15,187 nt of DNA from an uncultured Oscillospiraceae bacterium. Lineage in GTDB: Bacteria; Bacillota; Clostridia; Oscillospirales; Oscillospiraceae. This document shows positions 7,728 through 14,178 of the stretch, one piece after another; within the stretch, counting starts at the first letter, position 1, and the number at the start of each line of letters is the position of its first letter. The position numbers and the translations under genes are program-made. The notes below the pieces were generated by a model, which saw only the letters and a program-made list of their open reading frames with translations, did not search any database and was not told the DNA's origin. Location of the stretch: NCBI GenBank assembly GCA_934565615.1, contig CAKTIH010000047.1, positions 1 through 15,187 on the forward strand. The letters run 5' to 3'.

Positions 7728-8518
7728 AGAAGGTACGTCTGGATCAGCTTGTATATGAGCTTGGCTTTACTGACAGCCGGGAGCGCGCAAAGACCACGGT
7801 CATGAGCGGCCTTGTTTTCGTCAACGGCCAGCGCGCGGATAAGCCCGGTATGCCGGTAGCGCCTGACGCCAAGATAGAAGTACACGGGGACGCACTGCCG
7901 TTTGTGAGCCGCGGCGGCTTTAAGCTTGATAAGGCGCTGAAGGTTTTCCCGGTCGATCCCTCGGGAAAAATCTGCATCGACTGCGGTGCATCGACCGGCG
8001 GCTTCACAGATGTGCTGCTTCAGCACGGCGCGGCCAAGGTTTACGCGGTCGACGTCGGCTATGGTCAGCTCGCGTGGAAGCTGCGCAACGACGAAAGAGT
8101 TATAAACCTTGAGAGGACAAATCTCCGCTATGTAACAGGCGAGCAGATCCCGGAGCTTATGGATCTGGCTGTGATGGATGTTTCGTTCATATCCATTAAG
8201 CTCGTGCTCCCAGCAGTCAAGGCGCTGCTCAAGCCTGACGCTGACCTGATATGTCTTATAAAGCCGCAGTTTGAGGCCGGAAGGGAAGAGGTCGGTAAGA
8301 AGGGCGTTGTGCGTGACCGCACAGTTCATGAGCATGTTATACACAGCATACTTGACTTTGCCCCGGAAATAGGCCTTACTGTGATGGGGCTGGATTTTTC
8401 ACCCATCAAGGGTCCCGAGGGGAATATTGAATATATCTGCCATATGAAGAACCGCGTCGGCGAAGCTGTCCCGATTGACGTTGAAGCGGTCGTGACCGCC
8501 TCGCATGAGGCGCTGTAA
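7724..8518 (+). CDS. tlyA: TlyA-family rRNA (cytidine-2'-O)-methyltransferase
   Basis: Predicted S4-domain RNA methyltransferase of the TlyA/YqxC family; mycobacterial TlyA methylates 16S and 23S rRNA. The 264-residue product has an N-terminal S4 RNA-binding domain (RLDQLVYELGFTDSRERAKT, then GLVFVNGQ) and an FtsJ-like Rossmann domain with SAM motif I CIDCGASTGGFTDVLL (84-99). The K-D-K-E tetrad typical of 2'-O-methyltransferases is visible as Lys67 (SRGGFKL), Asp152 (VMDVSFIS), Lys180 (LIKPQFE) and Glu236 (GNIEY). ATG 7724 overlaps the dxs stop. The gene is conserved between dxs and argR/recN across Firmicutes. The exact rRNA target here is inference; related proteins have also been called hemolysins. 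Confidence 0.94.
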   Translation: MKKVRLDQLVYELGFTDSRERAKTTVMSGLVFVNGQRADKPGMPVAPDAKIEVHGDALPFVSRGGFKLDKALKVFPVDPSGKICIDCGASTGGFTDVLLQHGAAKVYAVDVGYGQLAWKLRNDERVINLERTNLRYVTGEQIPELMDLAVMDVSFISIKLVLPAVKALLKPDADLICLIKPQFEAGREEVGKKGVVRDRTVHEHVIHSILDFAPEIGLTVMGLDFSPIKGPEGNIEYICHMKNRVGEAVPIDVEAVVTASHEAL

Positions 8519-8531
8519 ATAAGGTGATGCA

Positions 8532-9377
8532 ATGATTGCAATTTGCCCAAACCCATTTCGCGACACGGGATGCAGGCTCAGTCTCAAAGTTGAGGAGCTT
8601 CTCACTCAGCACGGCTATGAATGCTGCACATGTCCGGTATTCGATGATCCATCAGGCAGCGTTATCCCGGCAGAGATAAAGACCAGGAGGCTGACGGATG
8701 TCGCTGCTCACTGTTCACTTATCATTGTTGTAGGCGGCGATGGGACGATACTCAGCGCGGCGCGCCAGCTGCGTGAATGCTCCGTCCCGATCCTTGGCAT
8801 TAACCTCGGCTCCAAGGGCTTTATGGCGACGCTCGAACCGAACGAACTTGATTATGTCCTAAAAGCTGCGCGCGGCGAATACCGGCTCAGCCGCAGGATG
8901 AAGATCGACGTGAGCCTTGTGCGCGGCGGGAAAACGATTTACACTGACTGTGCGCTCAATGACGCCGTCATACACGGTTACGGGGACTGCATCAAGCTTA
9001 CCGCGCTGTGCGACGGCGCGGATATAACTGCATTTTCCGGCGACGGTATAATACTTTCCACGCCCACCGGGTCGACGGGCTACTCCATGTCGGCGGGCGG
9101 GCCGATAGTTGAGCCGGACGCAGAGAATATCATCATCAGCCCAATATGCGCGCATATGATGAGCTCGCGCTGCTACGTGCTCGGTCCGGAACATGAGATA
9201 GAGGTACACGTAGAAAAGCTGCACGGACGACGCGCGTATCTTTCCGTTGACGGAAATTCGGTCATGGATCTGGCGAATCATGACCGCCTGATCATCCGCC
9301 GCTCTGTTAGCTGCACAGTGATGGCTGACATGGGACTTAGAAATTTTTACGAAATCGCATTCGGCAAACTTCGTTGA
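8532..9377 (+). CDS. nadK: NAD kinase
   Basis: Phosphorylates NAD to NADP using ATP or polyphosphate; cytoplasmic. The 281-residue product carries the hallmark GGDGT (68-72), the LGINLGSKGF block (88-97), the NAD-binding ND pair in LNDAVIHG (142-149), and GDGIILSTPTGSTGYS (170-185) running into MSAGGPIV. Length is normal. ATG 8532 sits 13 nt after the tlyA stop; a weak AAGGTG at 8521-8526 is the ribosome binding site. It lies between tlyA and argR, a common clostridial order. Confidence 0.96.
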   Translation: MIAICPNPFRDTGCRLSLKVEELLTQHGYECCTCPVFDDPSGSVIPAEIKTRRLTDVAAHCSLIIVVGGDGTILSAARQLRECSVPILGINLGSKGFMATLEPNELDYVLKAARGEYRLSRRMKIDVSLVRGGKTIYTDCALNDAVIHGYGDCIKLTALCDGADITAFSGDGIILSTPTGSTGYSMSAGGPIVEPDAENIIISPICAHMMSSRCYVLGPEHEIEVHVEKLHGRRAYLSVDGNSVMDLANHDRLIIRRSVSCTVMADMGLRNFYEIAFGKLR

Positions 9378-9394
9378 ATATTGGAGGAAGCGTT

Positions 9395-9844
9395 ATGAAG
9401 CCTGGCAGACAGAGCATTATAATGGAGATAATAAACGAAAAGGATATCGAGACGCAGAACCAGCTGCTCGAAGAGCTCGCGGCGCGAGGGGTGAAGAGCA
9501 CGCAGGCCACGCTCTCAAGAGACATACGCGATATGCGTCTTGTCAAGGAGCTGGGGCCGAACGGGAACTACCGCTATGCCGCGGCTTCGAAGCCCAGTGT
9601 TGCCGCACTCGATACCAAGCTGCGGAATATATTCAAAGAGTGTGTGCTCTCTTATGATATTGCGCAGAACATCTTCGTGATGAAAACCCTTCCGGGGCTT
9701 GCACCTGGAGCGTGCTCCACGCTCGACAGCATGGAGATAAACGGACTCGTGGGCACTATTGCGGGCGACGATACCGCATTTGTGCTAATGCGCGACAATG
9801 AGTCGGCGCAGGCACTGTATAACGAGATAGAAGAGCTGCTGTAA
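9395..9844 (+). CDS. argR: Arginine repressor ArgR
   Basis: Arginine-responsive DNA-binding regulator of arginine synthesis and catabolism, normally a hexamer. The 149-residue product has the N-terminal winged helix with TQATLSRDIRDMRLVK (36-51), whose Ser-Arg-Asp helix contacts the operator, and the C-terminal oligomerisation domain with LPGLAPGACSTLDS (99-112) and GTIAGDDTAFVLMR (120-133), the arginine-binding Asp-Asp being at 125-126. ATG 9395 has GGAGG at 9383-9387; an in-frame TTG at 9374 overlaps the nadK stop but is less likely. No clear ARG box was recognised in this window, so the targets lie elsewhere. Position before recN is conserved (ahrC-recN in B. subtilis). Confidence 0.96.
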   Translation: MKPGRQSIIMEIINEKDIETQNQLLEELAARGVKSTQATLSRDIRDMRLVKELGPNGNYRYAAASKPSVAALDTKLRNIFKECVLSYDIAQNIFVMKTLPGLAPGACSTLDSMEINGLVGTIAGDDTAFVLMRDNESAQALYNEIEELL

Positions 9845-9886
9845 AAATCAGGTGTGCAGAGGGCGCTTTCCAAGCAGGAGGACACC

Positions 9887-11581
9887 ATGCTTAATGAACT
9901 GCATATAGAGAATATTGCCGTCATTGAACGTGCGGATATTTCATTCGGCAGAGGCCTCAATGTGCTGACCGGCGAGACCGGTGCAGGTAAATCCATTGTC
10001 ATTGATTCGATCGGCGCGGTTCTTGGCGACCGCGTGAGCCGCGAGCTTGTCCGCCGCGGCGCGGATAAGGGACTTGTCACCGCCGCGTTCGATGTGGACG
10101 GCTGCGAACAGTGGCTGGCGGACAACGAAATAGAAGCCGATGATGAGCTTATCATCCAGCGCCGCATCACGGCGGACGGAAAAAGCGGCTGCCGCGTCTG
10201 CGGCACGCCCGTCACGGCGGCACAGCTCAAGGAGCTTGCGGCGCTGCTTGTGGATATCCACGGGCAAAACGACGGACGCCAGCTTATGGACGAGCGCCGC
10301 CACCGTGAATACCTCGACCGCTTCGGCAATTATCAGGACGCAATGAATGCCTACGCCTCGGCGTGGGAAAAATACCGCTCTGTCAGCAAGCAGCTCAGTC
10401 AGCTTCAGATGGACGAGGTAGAAAAGGAGCGCCTGAGCGACAGCCTGCGCTATCAGATAGAAGAGCTTGAGCGCGCGGGACTGAAGGCAGGAGAGTATGA
10501 TTCCGCATGCGCCCGGCGCGATCTTCTGCGCAACTCCGAAAAGCTTACGGACGCGCTGGATCAGGCGATGGACGCGCTCAGCGGCGGAGAGGACAACGCC
10601 CTGTCTATGGCGCAGAACGCGGCGTATTACACCGGCAAGGCCTCGGCCTACGCTTCCGAGCTTGAGGCGGCGGCGGAGAATATCAACAGCGCCGTCTTTA
10701 CGCTGACTGACGCGGCGGAGACGCTGCGCGATTTCCGCGACAGCCTTGATTTTTCACCTGAGGAATATAATGAGCTTGAAACGCGCATCGCGCTTCTCAA
10801 TAAGCTCCAGCGCAAGTACTCGCGCGATGAGGACGCGCTTATAAGCTATCTTGACGAGTGCCGCGAGAAGCTTGACGGCATACAGTACGCCGAGGAGCGA
10901 TCAGCAAAGCTCCGGCGGGAGTTGGACGCCGCCGCAAAGGACTGTGCCGCGAAGGCTGCCGTTCTCAGCGCGAAGCGCCGCGAGGCCGCCTCTGAGCTTG
11001 AAGGGCGCATAAGCGCGGAGCTTCGGGAGCTGAACATGCCCTCGGTCAGATTCGCCGTTGAGTTTTCATCCCTTGAGGGAGAGCCAGGCTTTGATGCAAA
11101 CGGCTGCGACGATATCCGCTTTATCATGTCGGCAAACGCCGGTGAGGCGCTTGGCCGCATAAGCCGCATCGCTTCCGGCGGTGAGCTTAGCCGCATCATG
11201 CTTGCGATGAAGAACGTTTTCGCGGAAAACGACCCTGTAGGGACGATGATCTTCGACGAGATAGACACGGGCGTATCCGGCATCGCGGCGCAGCGCGTGG
11301 GCGAGAAGCTATTTTGCGTGTCGCTCGGCAAGCAGGTAATGTGCGTGACGCATCTGCCGCAGATCGCCGCGATGGCGGATAACCATTATCTTATCCGCAA
11401 GGAGGAGCGCGGCGGCAGGACATACACGGACGTGCTCCCGCTCGACCTTGATGGCCGCAAGCGCGAGCTTGCGAGGATGCACGGCGGCGACAACATCACC
11501 GAGACGACCCTTGCCAGCGCCGAGGAACAACTGCGTGCGTGCGAAAAATTCAAGCAGGAAAGAATCAAACACACGGCTTGA
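9887..11581 (+). CDS. recN: DNA repair protein RecN
   Basis: SMC-like ATPase that acts early in double-strand break repair. The 564-residue product begins with MLNELHIENIAVIERA and has Walker A GETGAGKS (29-36). Two long helical, charge-rich arms (about 150-225 and 260-385) flank a central region. The C-terminal head has the ABC signature ASGGELSRIMLAMK (about 428-441), Walker B MIFDEIDTGVSG (about 452-463) and the VTHLPQIAAMAD switch region. ATG 9887 follows AGGAGG (9876-9881) closely; an in-frame ATG at 9854 lacks a site. Length is normal. The last codons contain the -35 element of the next transcription unit, and no terminator separates recN from it. Confidence 0.97.
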   Translation: MLNELHIENIAVIERADISFGRGLNVLTGETGAGKSIVIDSIGAVLGDRVSRELVRRGADKGLVTAAFDVDGCEQWLADNEIEADDELIIQRRITADGKSGCRVCGTPVTAAQLKELAALLVDIHGQNDGRQLMDERRHREYLDRFGNYQDAMNAYASAWEKYRSVSKQLSQLQMDEVEKERLSDSLRYQIEELERAGLKAGEYDSACARRDLLRNSEKLTDALDQAMDALSGGEDNALSMAQNAAYYTGKASAYASELEAAAENINSAVFTLTDAAETLRDFRDSLDFSPEEYNELETRIALLNKLQRKYSRDEDALISYLDECREKLDGIQYAEERSAKLRRELDAAAKDCAAKAAVLSAKRREAASELEGRISAELRELNMPSVRFAVEFSSLEGEPGFDANGCDDIRFIMSANAGEALGRISRIASGGELSRIMLAMKNVFAENDPVGTMIFDEIDTGVSGIAAQRVGEKLFCVSLGKQVMCVTHLPQIAAMADNHYLIRKEERGGRTYTDVLPLDLDGRKRELARMHGGDNITETTLASAEEQLRACEKFKQERIKHTA

Positions 11582-11606
11582 CATTGGCGTCAAGTTACAG
11601 TATAAT
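11578..11606 (+). promoter_or_regulatory. Consensus sigma-A promoter of the tyrS unit
   Basis: TTGACA (11578-11583) and TATAAT (11601-11606) both match the vegetative consensus perfectly with the optimal 17-bp spacing. The -35 box overlaps the recN stop codon (TGA 11579-11581). The predicted transcript starts near 11612-11614 and gives a leader of about 275 nt. A strong constitutive promoter is what attenuation control by a T-box would be expected to use. Confidence 0.93.
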
Positions 11607-11817
11607 CCCAAATGTTCAACGCTATGACGGACAGAAGTAAGCTGCTCCGGCCTGCACAGAGAGACCCCGTTTTGCTGCGAGGGGGAGAGGCGGAAAGTCG
11701 AATACAGTCCCGAGCGGCATACCGAAAGTACTGCGAGTAGGCTATGACGGGCGCGCCCGATACAGCGCGGAAGTGCTTTGCACTTGCAGAGATCCGCTTC
11801 GCGAGGGGCGGATGATG

Positions 11818-11849
11818 CAGAGGTGGTACCGCATAGTATATGCCCTCTG
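11818..11849 (+). promoter_or_regulatory. T-box antiterminator
   Basis: CAGAGG (11818-11823) pairs with CCTCTG (11844-11849) and GCAT (11831-11834) with ATGC (11840-11843), leaving the conserved bulge TGGTACC (11824-11830). TGGT in the bulge can pair with the ACCA end of an uncharged tRNA; the last T fits an A discriminator base, as in bacterial tRNA-Tyr. The 3' strand is shared with the terminator, so the two folds exclude each other. Confidence 0.92.
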
Positions 11850-11873
11850 TCCGAAAGGACGGAGGGCTTTTTT
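11842..11873 (+). terminator. T-box leader terminator
   Basis: GCCCTCTGTCC (11842-11852) pairs with GGACGGAGGGC (11857-11867), with one G-U pair, around a GAAA tetraloop, followed by six T. It overlaps the antiterminator and is the default OFF structure. It may also stop read-through from the recN side, since recN has no terminator of its own. Confidence 0.94.
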
Positions 11874-11887
11874 GTGAGGTGATGATA

Positions 11888-12280
11888 ATGACTGTCAGCG
11901 AAAAGGCCGTTTTACTGCACGGTCAGGGCTATAACTGTGCGCAGTCCGTGCTTGCCGCCTGCGGCGAGTATACCGGCATGGACGAAAAAACGGCGCTCGC
12001 AATAGCCGGCGGCTTCGGCGGCGGTATGCGCTGCGGAGAAATGTGCGGCGCTGTATCCGGGGCGCTTATGGCTGTCGGGCTGTGCTGCCCGTATAACGAC
12101 GCAACTGATTCTGAGGCAAAGGTAAAGATAGCCACGCTTGCCAAGGAATTGACCGGAGATTTCCGCGATAACTTCGGCTGCGTGAGGTGCTTGGAACTCA
12201 AGCGCAATGGCATAAGCTGTGACGAGCTTATCGCTTATGAAGCGGCAAAGGCCGAGGAAATAATTAAATCAAACAAATAA
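11888..12280 (+). CDS. C_GCAxxG_C_C family probable redox protein
   Basis: Small soluble protein of the cysteine-rich C_GCAxxG_C_C family (PF09719), annotated as probable redox proteins; no enzyme reaction is established. The 130-residue product has nine Cys: C17 (YNCAQSVLAA), C25, the C49/C53 pair in GGGMRCGEMCGAVSGALMA (44-62), C66-C67, a CVRC pair (98-101) and C111. The GGGM...GE.CGA..GALM core and the FGCVRC region fit the family well. ATG 11888 has GAGGT 7 nt upstream; ATG 11882 would leave almost no spacing, and an in-frame ATG at 11840 lies inside the terminator hairpin. It is the first gene after the Tyr T-box and ends 19 nt before tyrS, so it should be co-regulated with tyrS. Confidence 0.85.
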   Translation: MTVSEKAVLLHGQGYNCAQSVLAACGEYTGMDEKTALAIAGGFGGGMRCGEMCGAVSGALMAVGLCCPYNDATDSEAKVKIATLAKELTGDFRDNFGCVRCLELKRNGISCDELIAYEAAKAEEIIKSNK

Positions 12281-12286
12281 TTTTAT

Positions 12287-12292
12287 GGGGGA
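12287..12292 (+). promoter_or_regulatory. Ribosome binding site deciding the tyrS start
   Basis: GGGGGA lies 7 nt before ATG 12300. It favours that start over the in-frame ATGs at 12285 and 12294, which lack a correctly spaced site, and gives the usual MGIYEEL beginning. Confidence 0.7.
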
Positions 12293-12299
12293 AATGAAA

Positions 12300-13523
12300 A
12301 TGGGTATTTACGAAGAACTCGTTGCCAGAGGGCTTATCGCTCAGGTGACAAACGAAGAAGAGATCAGAAACATGGTGAATAACGGCAAGGCCACATTCTA
12401 CATCGGCTTTGACTGCACCGCGGATTCTCTGCATGTCGGCCACTTCATGGCGCTGTGCCTTATGAAGCGCCTTCAAATGGCAGGGAACAAGCCCATCGCT
12501 CTTATCGGCGACGGCACCACGCTTATCGGCGACCCTTCCGGCCGGACCGATATGCGCAAGATGCTGACCAAGGAGGACATCAATTATAACGCAGAGTGCT
12601 TCAAGCGCCAGATGGAGAAGTTCATAGACTTTTCTGACGGCAAGGCGCTCATGCTGCATAACGCAGACTGGCTCGCACCGCTCAATTATATCGACATGCT
12701 GCGCGAGGTCGGCGCATGCTTCTCCGTCAACAACATGCTGCGCGCCGAGTGCTACAAACAGCGCATGGAAAAGGGACTGAGCTTCCTCGAGTTCAACTAC
12801 ATGATCATGCAGAGCTACGACTTCTACTACATGTTCCAGCACTACGGCTGCAATATGCAGTTCGGCGGAAATGACCAGTGGAGCAATATGCTCGGCGGTA
12901 CGGAGCTCATCCGCCGCAAGCTCGGCAAGGACGCGCACGCGATGACCATAACCCTGCTCCTCAACTCCGAGGGCAATAAGATGGGCAAGACCGCTTCCGG
13001 CGCTGTCTGGCTCGACCCGAACAAGACCAGCCCCTTTGAGTTCTACCAGTACTGGCGCAACGTCGGCGATGCGGACGTGCTCAAGTGCATCCGTATGCTG
13101 ACATTCCTGCCGCTCGAGCAGATCGACGAGATGGACAAATGGGAAGGCAGCCAGCTCAACAAGGCTAAGGAGATACTCGCATACGAGCTCACCAGCCTTG
13201 TCCACGGCGAGGAAGAGGCCAAGAAAGCTGAAACCGCGGCAAAGGCTCTGTTTGTCGGCGGCGGCGACTCCGAGCACATGCCCACGACAGAGATCGCAGA
13301 AGCTGACCTCACCGACGACGCGATGGATATTATGACCGTTCTTGTCAAGTCCGGTCTCTGCGCCTCCAAGTCCGACGCCCGCCGCAATATCCAGCAGGGC
13401 GGCGTCACGGTCGATGAAGAGAAGGTCACCGACATCGGCAAAACATATTCTGCCGATGAGCTGAAAAACGGAATAGTCGTCAGACGCGGCAAGAAGAACT
13501 TCAACAAGGTCATTCTCAAGTAA
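12300..13523 (+). CDS. tyrS: Tyrosyl-tRNA synthetase
   Basis: Class I aminoacyl-tRNA synthetase that charges tRNA-Tyr, usually a cytoplasmic dimer. The 407-residue product shows YIGFDCTADSLHVGH with the HIGH-type motif HVGH (45-48), GDPSGR (77-82), YMIMQSYDF for tyrosine recognition, GGNDQWSN (189-196) and the KMSKS-type motif KMGKT (227-231). An S4 RNA-binding domain at the C-terminus contains LVKSGLCASKSDARRNI and GGVTVDEEKV. Length is typical. The gene uses mainly ATC for Ile, whereas its neighbours use much ATA, consistent with high expression. It is controlled by the Tyr T-box two genes upstream, and a long terminator follows directly. Confidence 0.97.
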   Translation: MGIYEELVARGLIAQVTNEEEIRNMVNNGKATFYIGFDCTADSLHVGHFMALCLMKRLQMAGNKPIALIGDGTTLIGDPSGRTDMRKMLTKEDINYNAECFKRQMEKFIDFSDGKALMLHNADWLAPLNYIDMLREVGACFSVNNMLRAECYKQRMEKGLSFLEFNYMIMQSYDFYYMFQHYGCNMQFGGNDQWSNMLGGTELIRRKLGKDAHAMTITLLLNSEGNKMGKTASGAVWLDPNKTSPFEFYQYWRNVGDADVLKCIRMLTFLPLEQIDEMDKWEGSQLNKAKEILAYELTSLVHGEEEAKKAETAAKALFVGGGDSEHMPTTEIAEADLTDDAMDIMTVLVKSGLCASKSDARRNIQQGGVTVDEEKVTDIGKTYSADELKNGIVVRRGKKNFNKVILK

Positions 13524-13533
13524 ACAGATATTC

Positions 13534-13575
13534 TTTCAGCCTGCCCGGAAAATCCCGGACAGGCTGAAACTTTTT
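13534..13575 (+). terminator. Intrinsic terminator after tyrS
   Basis: TTTCAGCCTG (13534-13543) pairs with CAGGCTGAAA (13560-13569); after one C/A mismatch CCGG (13545-13548) pairs with CCGG (13555-13558), closing a 6-nt loop. A C and five T follow. It ends the T-box unit 10 nt after the tyrS stop. Confidence 0.92.
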
Positions 13576-13600
13576 CTCTCTGATTGCGACTTAATAGGTG

Positions 13601-13610
13601 AAAGGGGAGA
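13601..13610 (+). promoter_or_regulatory. Ribosome binding site for the TTG start of the sigma gene
   Basis: AAAGGGGAGA sits 7 nt before TTG 13618. No ATG or GTG at a similar distance is in frame, so TTG is the likely start. Confidence 0.7.
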
Positions 13611-13617
13611 GCAGACA

Positions 13618-14178
13618 TTGACTGACACAGAGATAATACAGCTGTATTGGCAGCGCGACGAGAGCGCGGTAAGCGAGACCGACACAGCCTACGGCGCTTA
13701 CTGCCGGACGATCGCGGGCAATATTCTCCAGTGCGATGAGGACACCGAAGAGAGCGTCAACGATACATATCTTGCAGTCTGGAACAGTCTGCCGCCCGAC
13801 TGGCCAAACTGTCTGAAAGCCTACCTTGGCTGCCTTTGCAGGAGAATATCAATATCTGCATACCGGCGCGGGACGGCGAAGAAGCGCGGCGGCTGCCAGA
13901 GCGAGATCGCGATAGAGGAACTGTCGGCATATTTGCCTGACAAAGGCGGCAGCCCGGAAACGACGGTCGAGCTAAAGGAGATTGCCGCCGCTCTAAGTAC
14001 ATTTCTGCGCAGTCTGCCGGATAAAGAACGGAACGTCTTTATGGCGCGGTACTGGTACGTCATGCCGATAAACAACATTTCAGCGCGTCTATCCCTTAAC
14101 ATCAACACGGTCAAGACTATCCTCCGCCGCACACGCATGAAGCTGGTGCGCTATCTTGAGAAGGAGGGACTGATATGA
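13618..14178 (+). CDS. ECF-like RNA polymerase sigma factor
   Basis: Predicted alternative sigma factor of the sigma-70 family with only regions 2 and 4, which would direct RNA polymerase to a small set of promoters. In the 186-residue product, region 2 (about 23-90) contains the EDTEESVNDTYLAVWNSLPP block (41-60), then a conserved RISISAYRRGTAKKRGG stretch. A linker follows, then region 4 (about 131-182) with LPDKERNVFMARYWY and a helix-turn-helix NINTVKTILRRTRMKL (161-176). This pattern is common in gut Clostridia beside membrane anti-sigma genes. Start TTG 13618 has a good ribosome binding site. The stop overlaps the next start (ATGA at 14175-14178). No promoter was identified in the 40 nt between the tyrS terminator and this gene. 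The regulon is unknown. Confidence 0.88.
   Translation: MTDTEIIQLYWQRDESAVSETDTAYGAYCRTIAGNILQCDEDTEESVNDTYLAVWNSLPPDWPNCLKAYLGCLCRRISISAYRRGTAKKRGGCQSEIAIEELSAYLPDKGGSPETTVELKEIAAALSTFLRSLPDKERNVFMARYWYVMPINNISARLSLNINTVKTILRRTRMKLVRYLEKEGLI

Larger units (their letters stand above)
11613..11873 (+). promoter_or_regulatory. Tyrosine-specific T-box riboswitch
   Basis: The leader RNA binds tRNA-Tyr and lets transcription continue when the tRNA is uncharged. Stem I spans about 11620-11716: base helix CGCT/AGCG (11620-11623, 11713-11716), a kink-turn-like ATGAC/CG, helix GGAC/GTCC (11629-11632, 11707-11710), and a specifier loop with AGTA (11636-11639) opposite GAA (11700-11702). The specifier is TAC (11703-11705) followed by A, a tyrosine codon. 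The distal motifs ACAGAGAGA (11656-11664) and GCTGCGAG (11674-11681) match the tRNA-elbow-binding T-loops. Further hairpins include AAGTGC/GCACTT (11771-11785, stem III) and ATCCGC/GCGGAT (11792-11813). The antiterminator and terminator follow. The Tyr specifier agrees with tyrS downstream. Stem II pairings were not resolved. Confidence 0.95.

Noticed and set aside
7403..8344. Long antisense open frame of 313 codons across dxs and tlyA
   Set aside because: It runs opposite two strongly identified genes, has no recognisable motifs, and is explained by codon bias of the + strand genes.
11724..11731. A second GAA with a nearby TAC (GAAAGTAC) considered as the T-box specifier
   Set aside because: GAA-TAC-A at 11700-11706 fits better: it is flanked by GTCC pairing with GGAC and faces the AGTA motif, as in known specifier loops. 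Both readings give tyrosine.
11840..11887. Upstream in-frame start for the C_GCAxxG_C_C gene
   Set aside because: ATG 11840 lies within the terminator hairpin and would add residues not found in the family; ATG 11888 has a proper ribosome binding site.
12264..13277. Antisense open frame of 337 codons across tyrS
   Set aside because: It mirrors tyrS, has a Val/His/Leu/Ala-rich composition typical of reverse-strand shadows, and no supported start.
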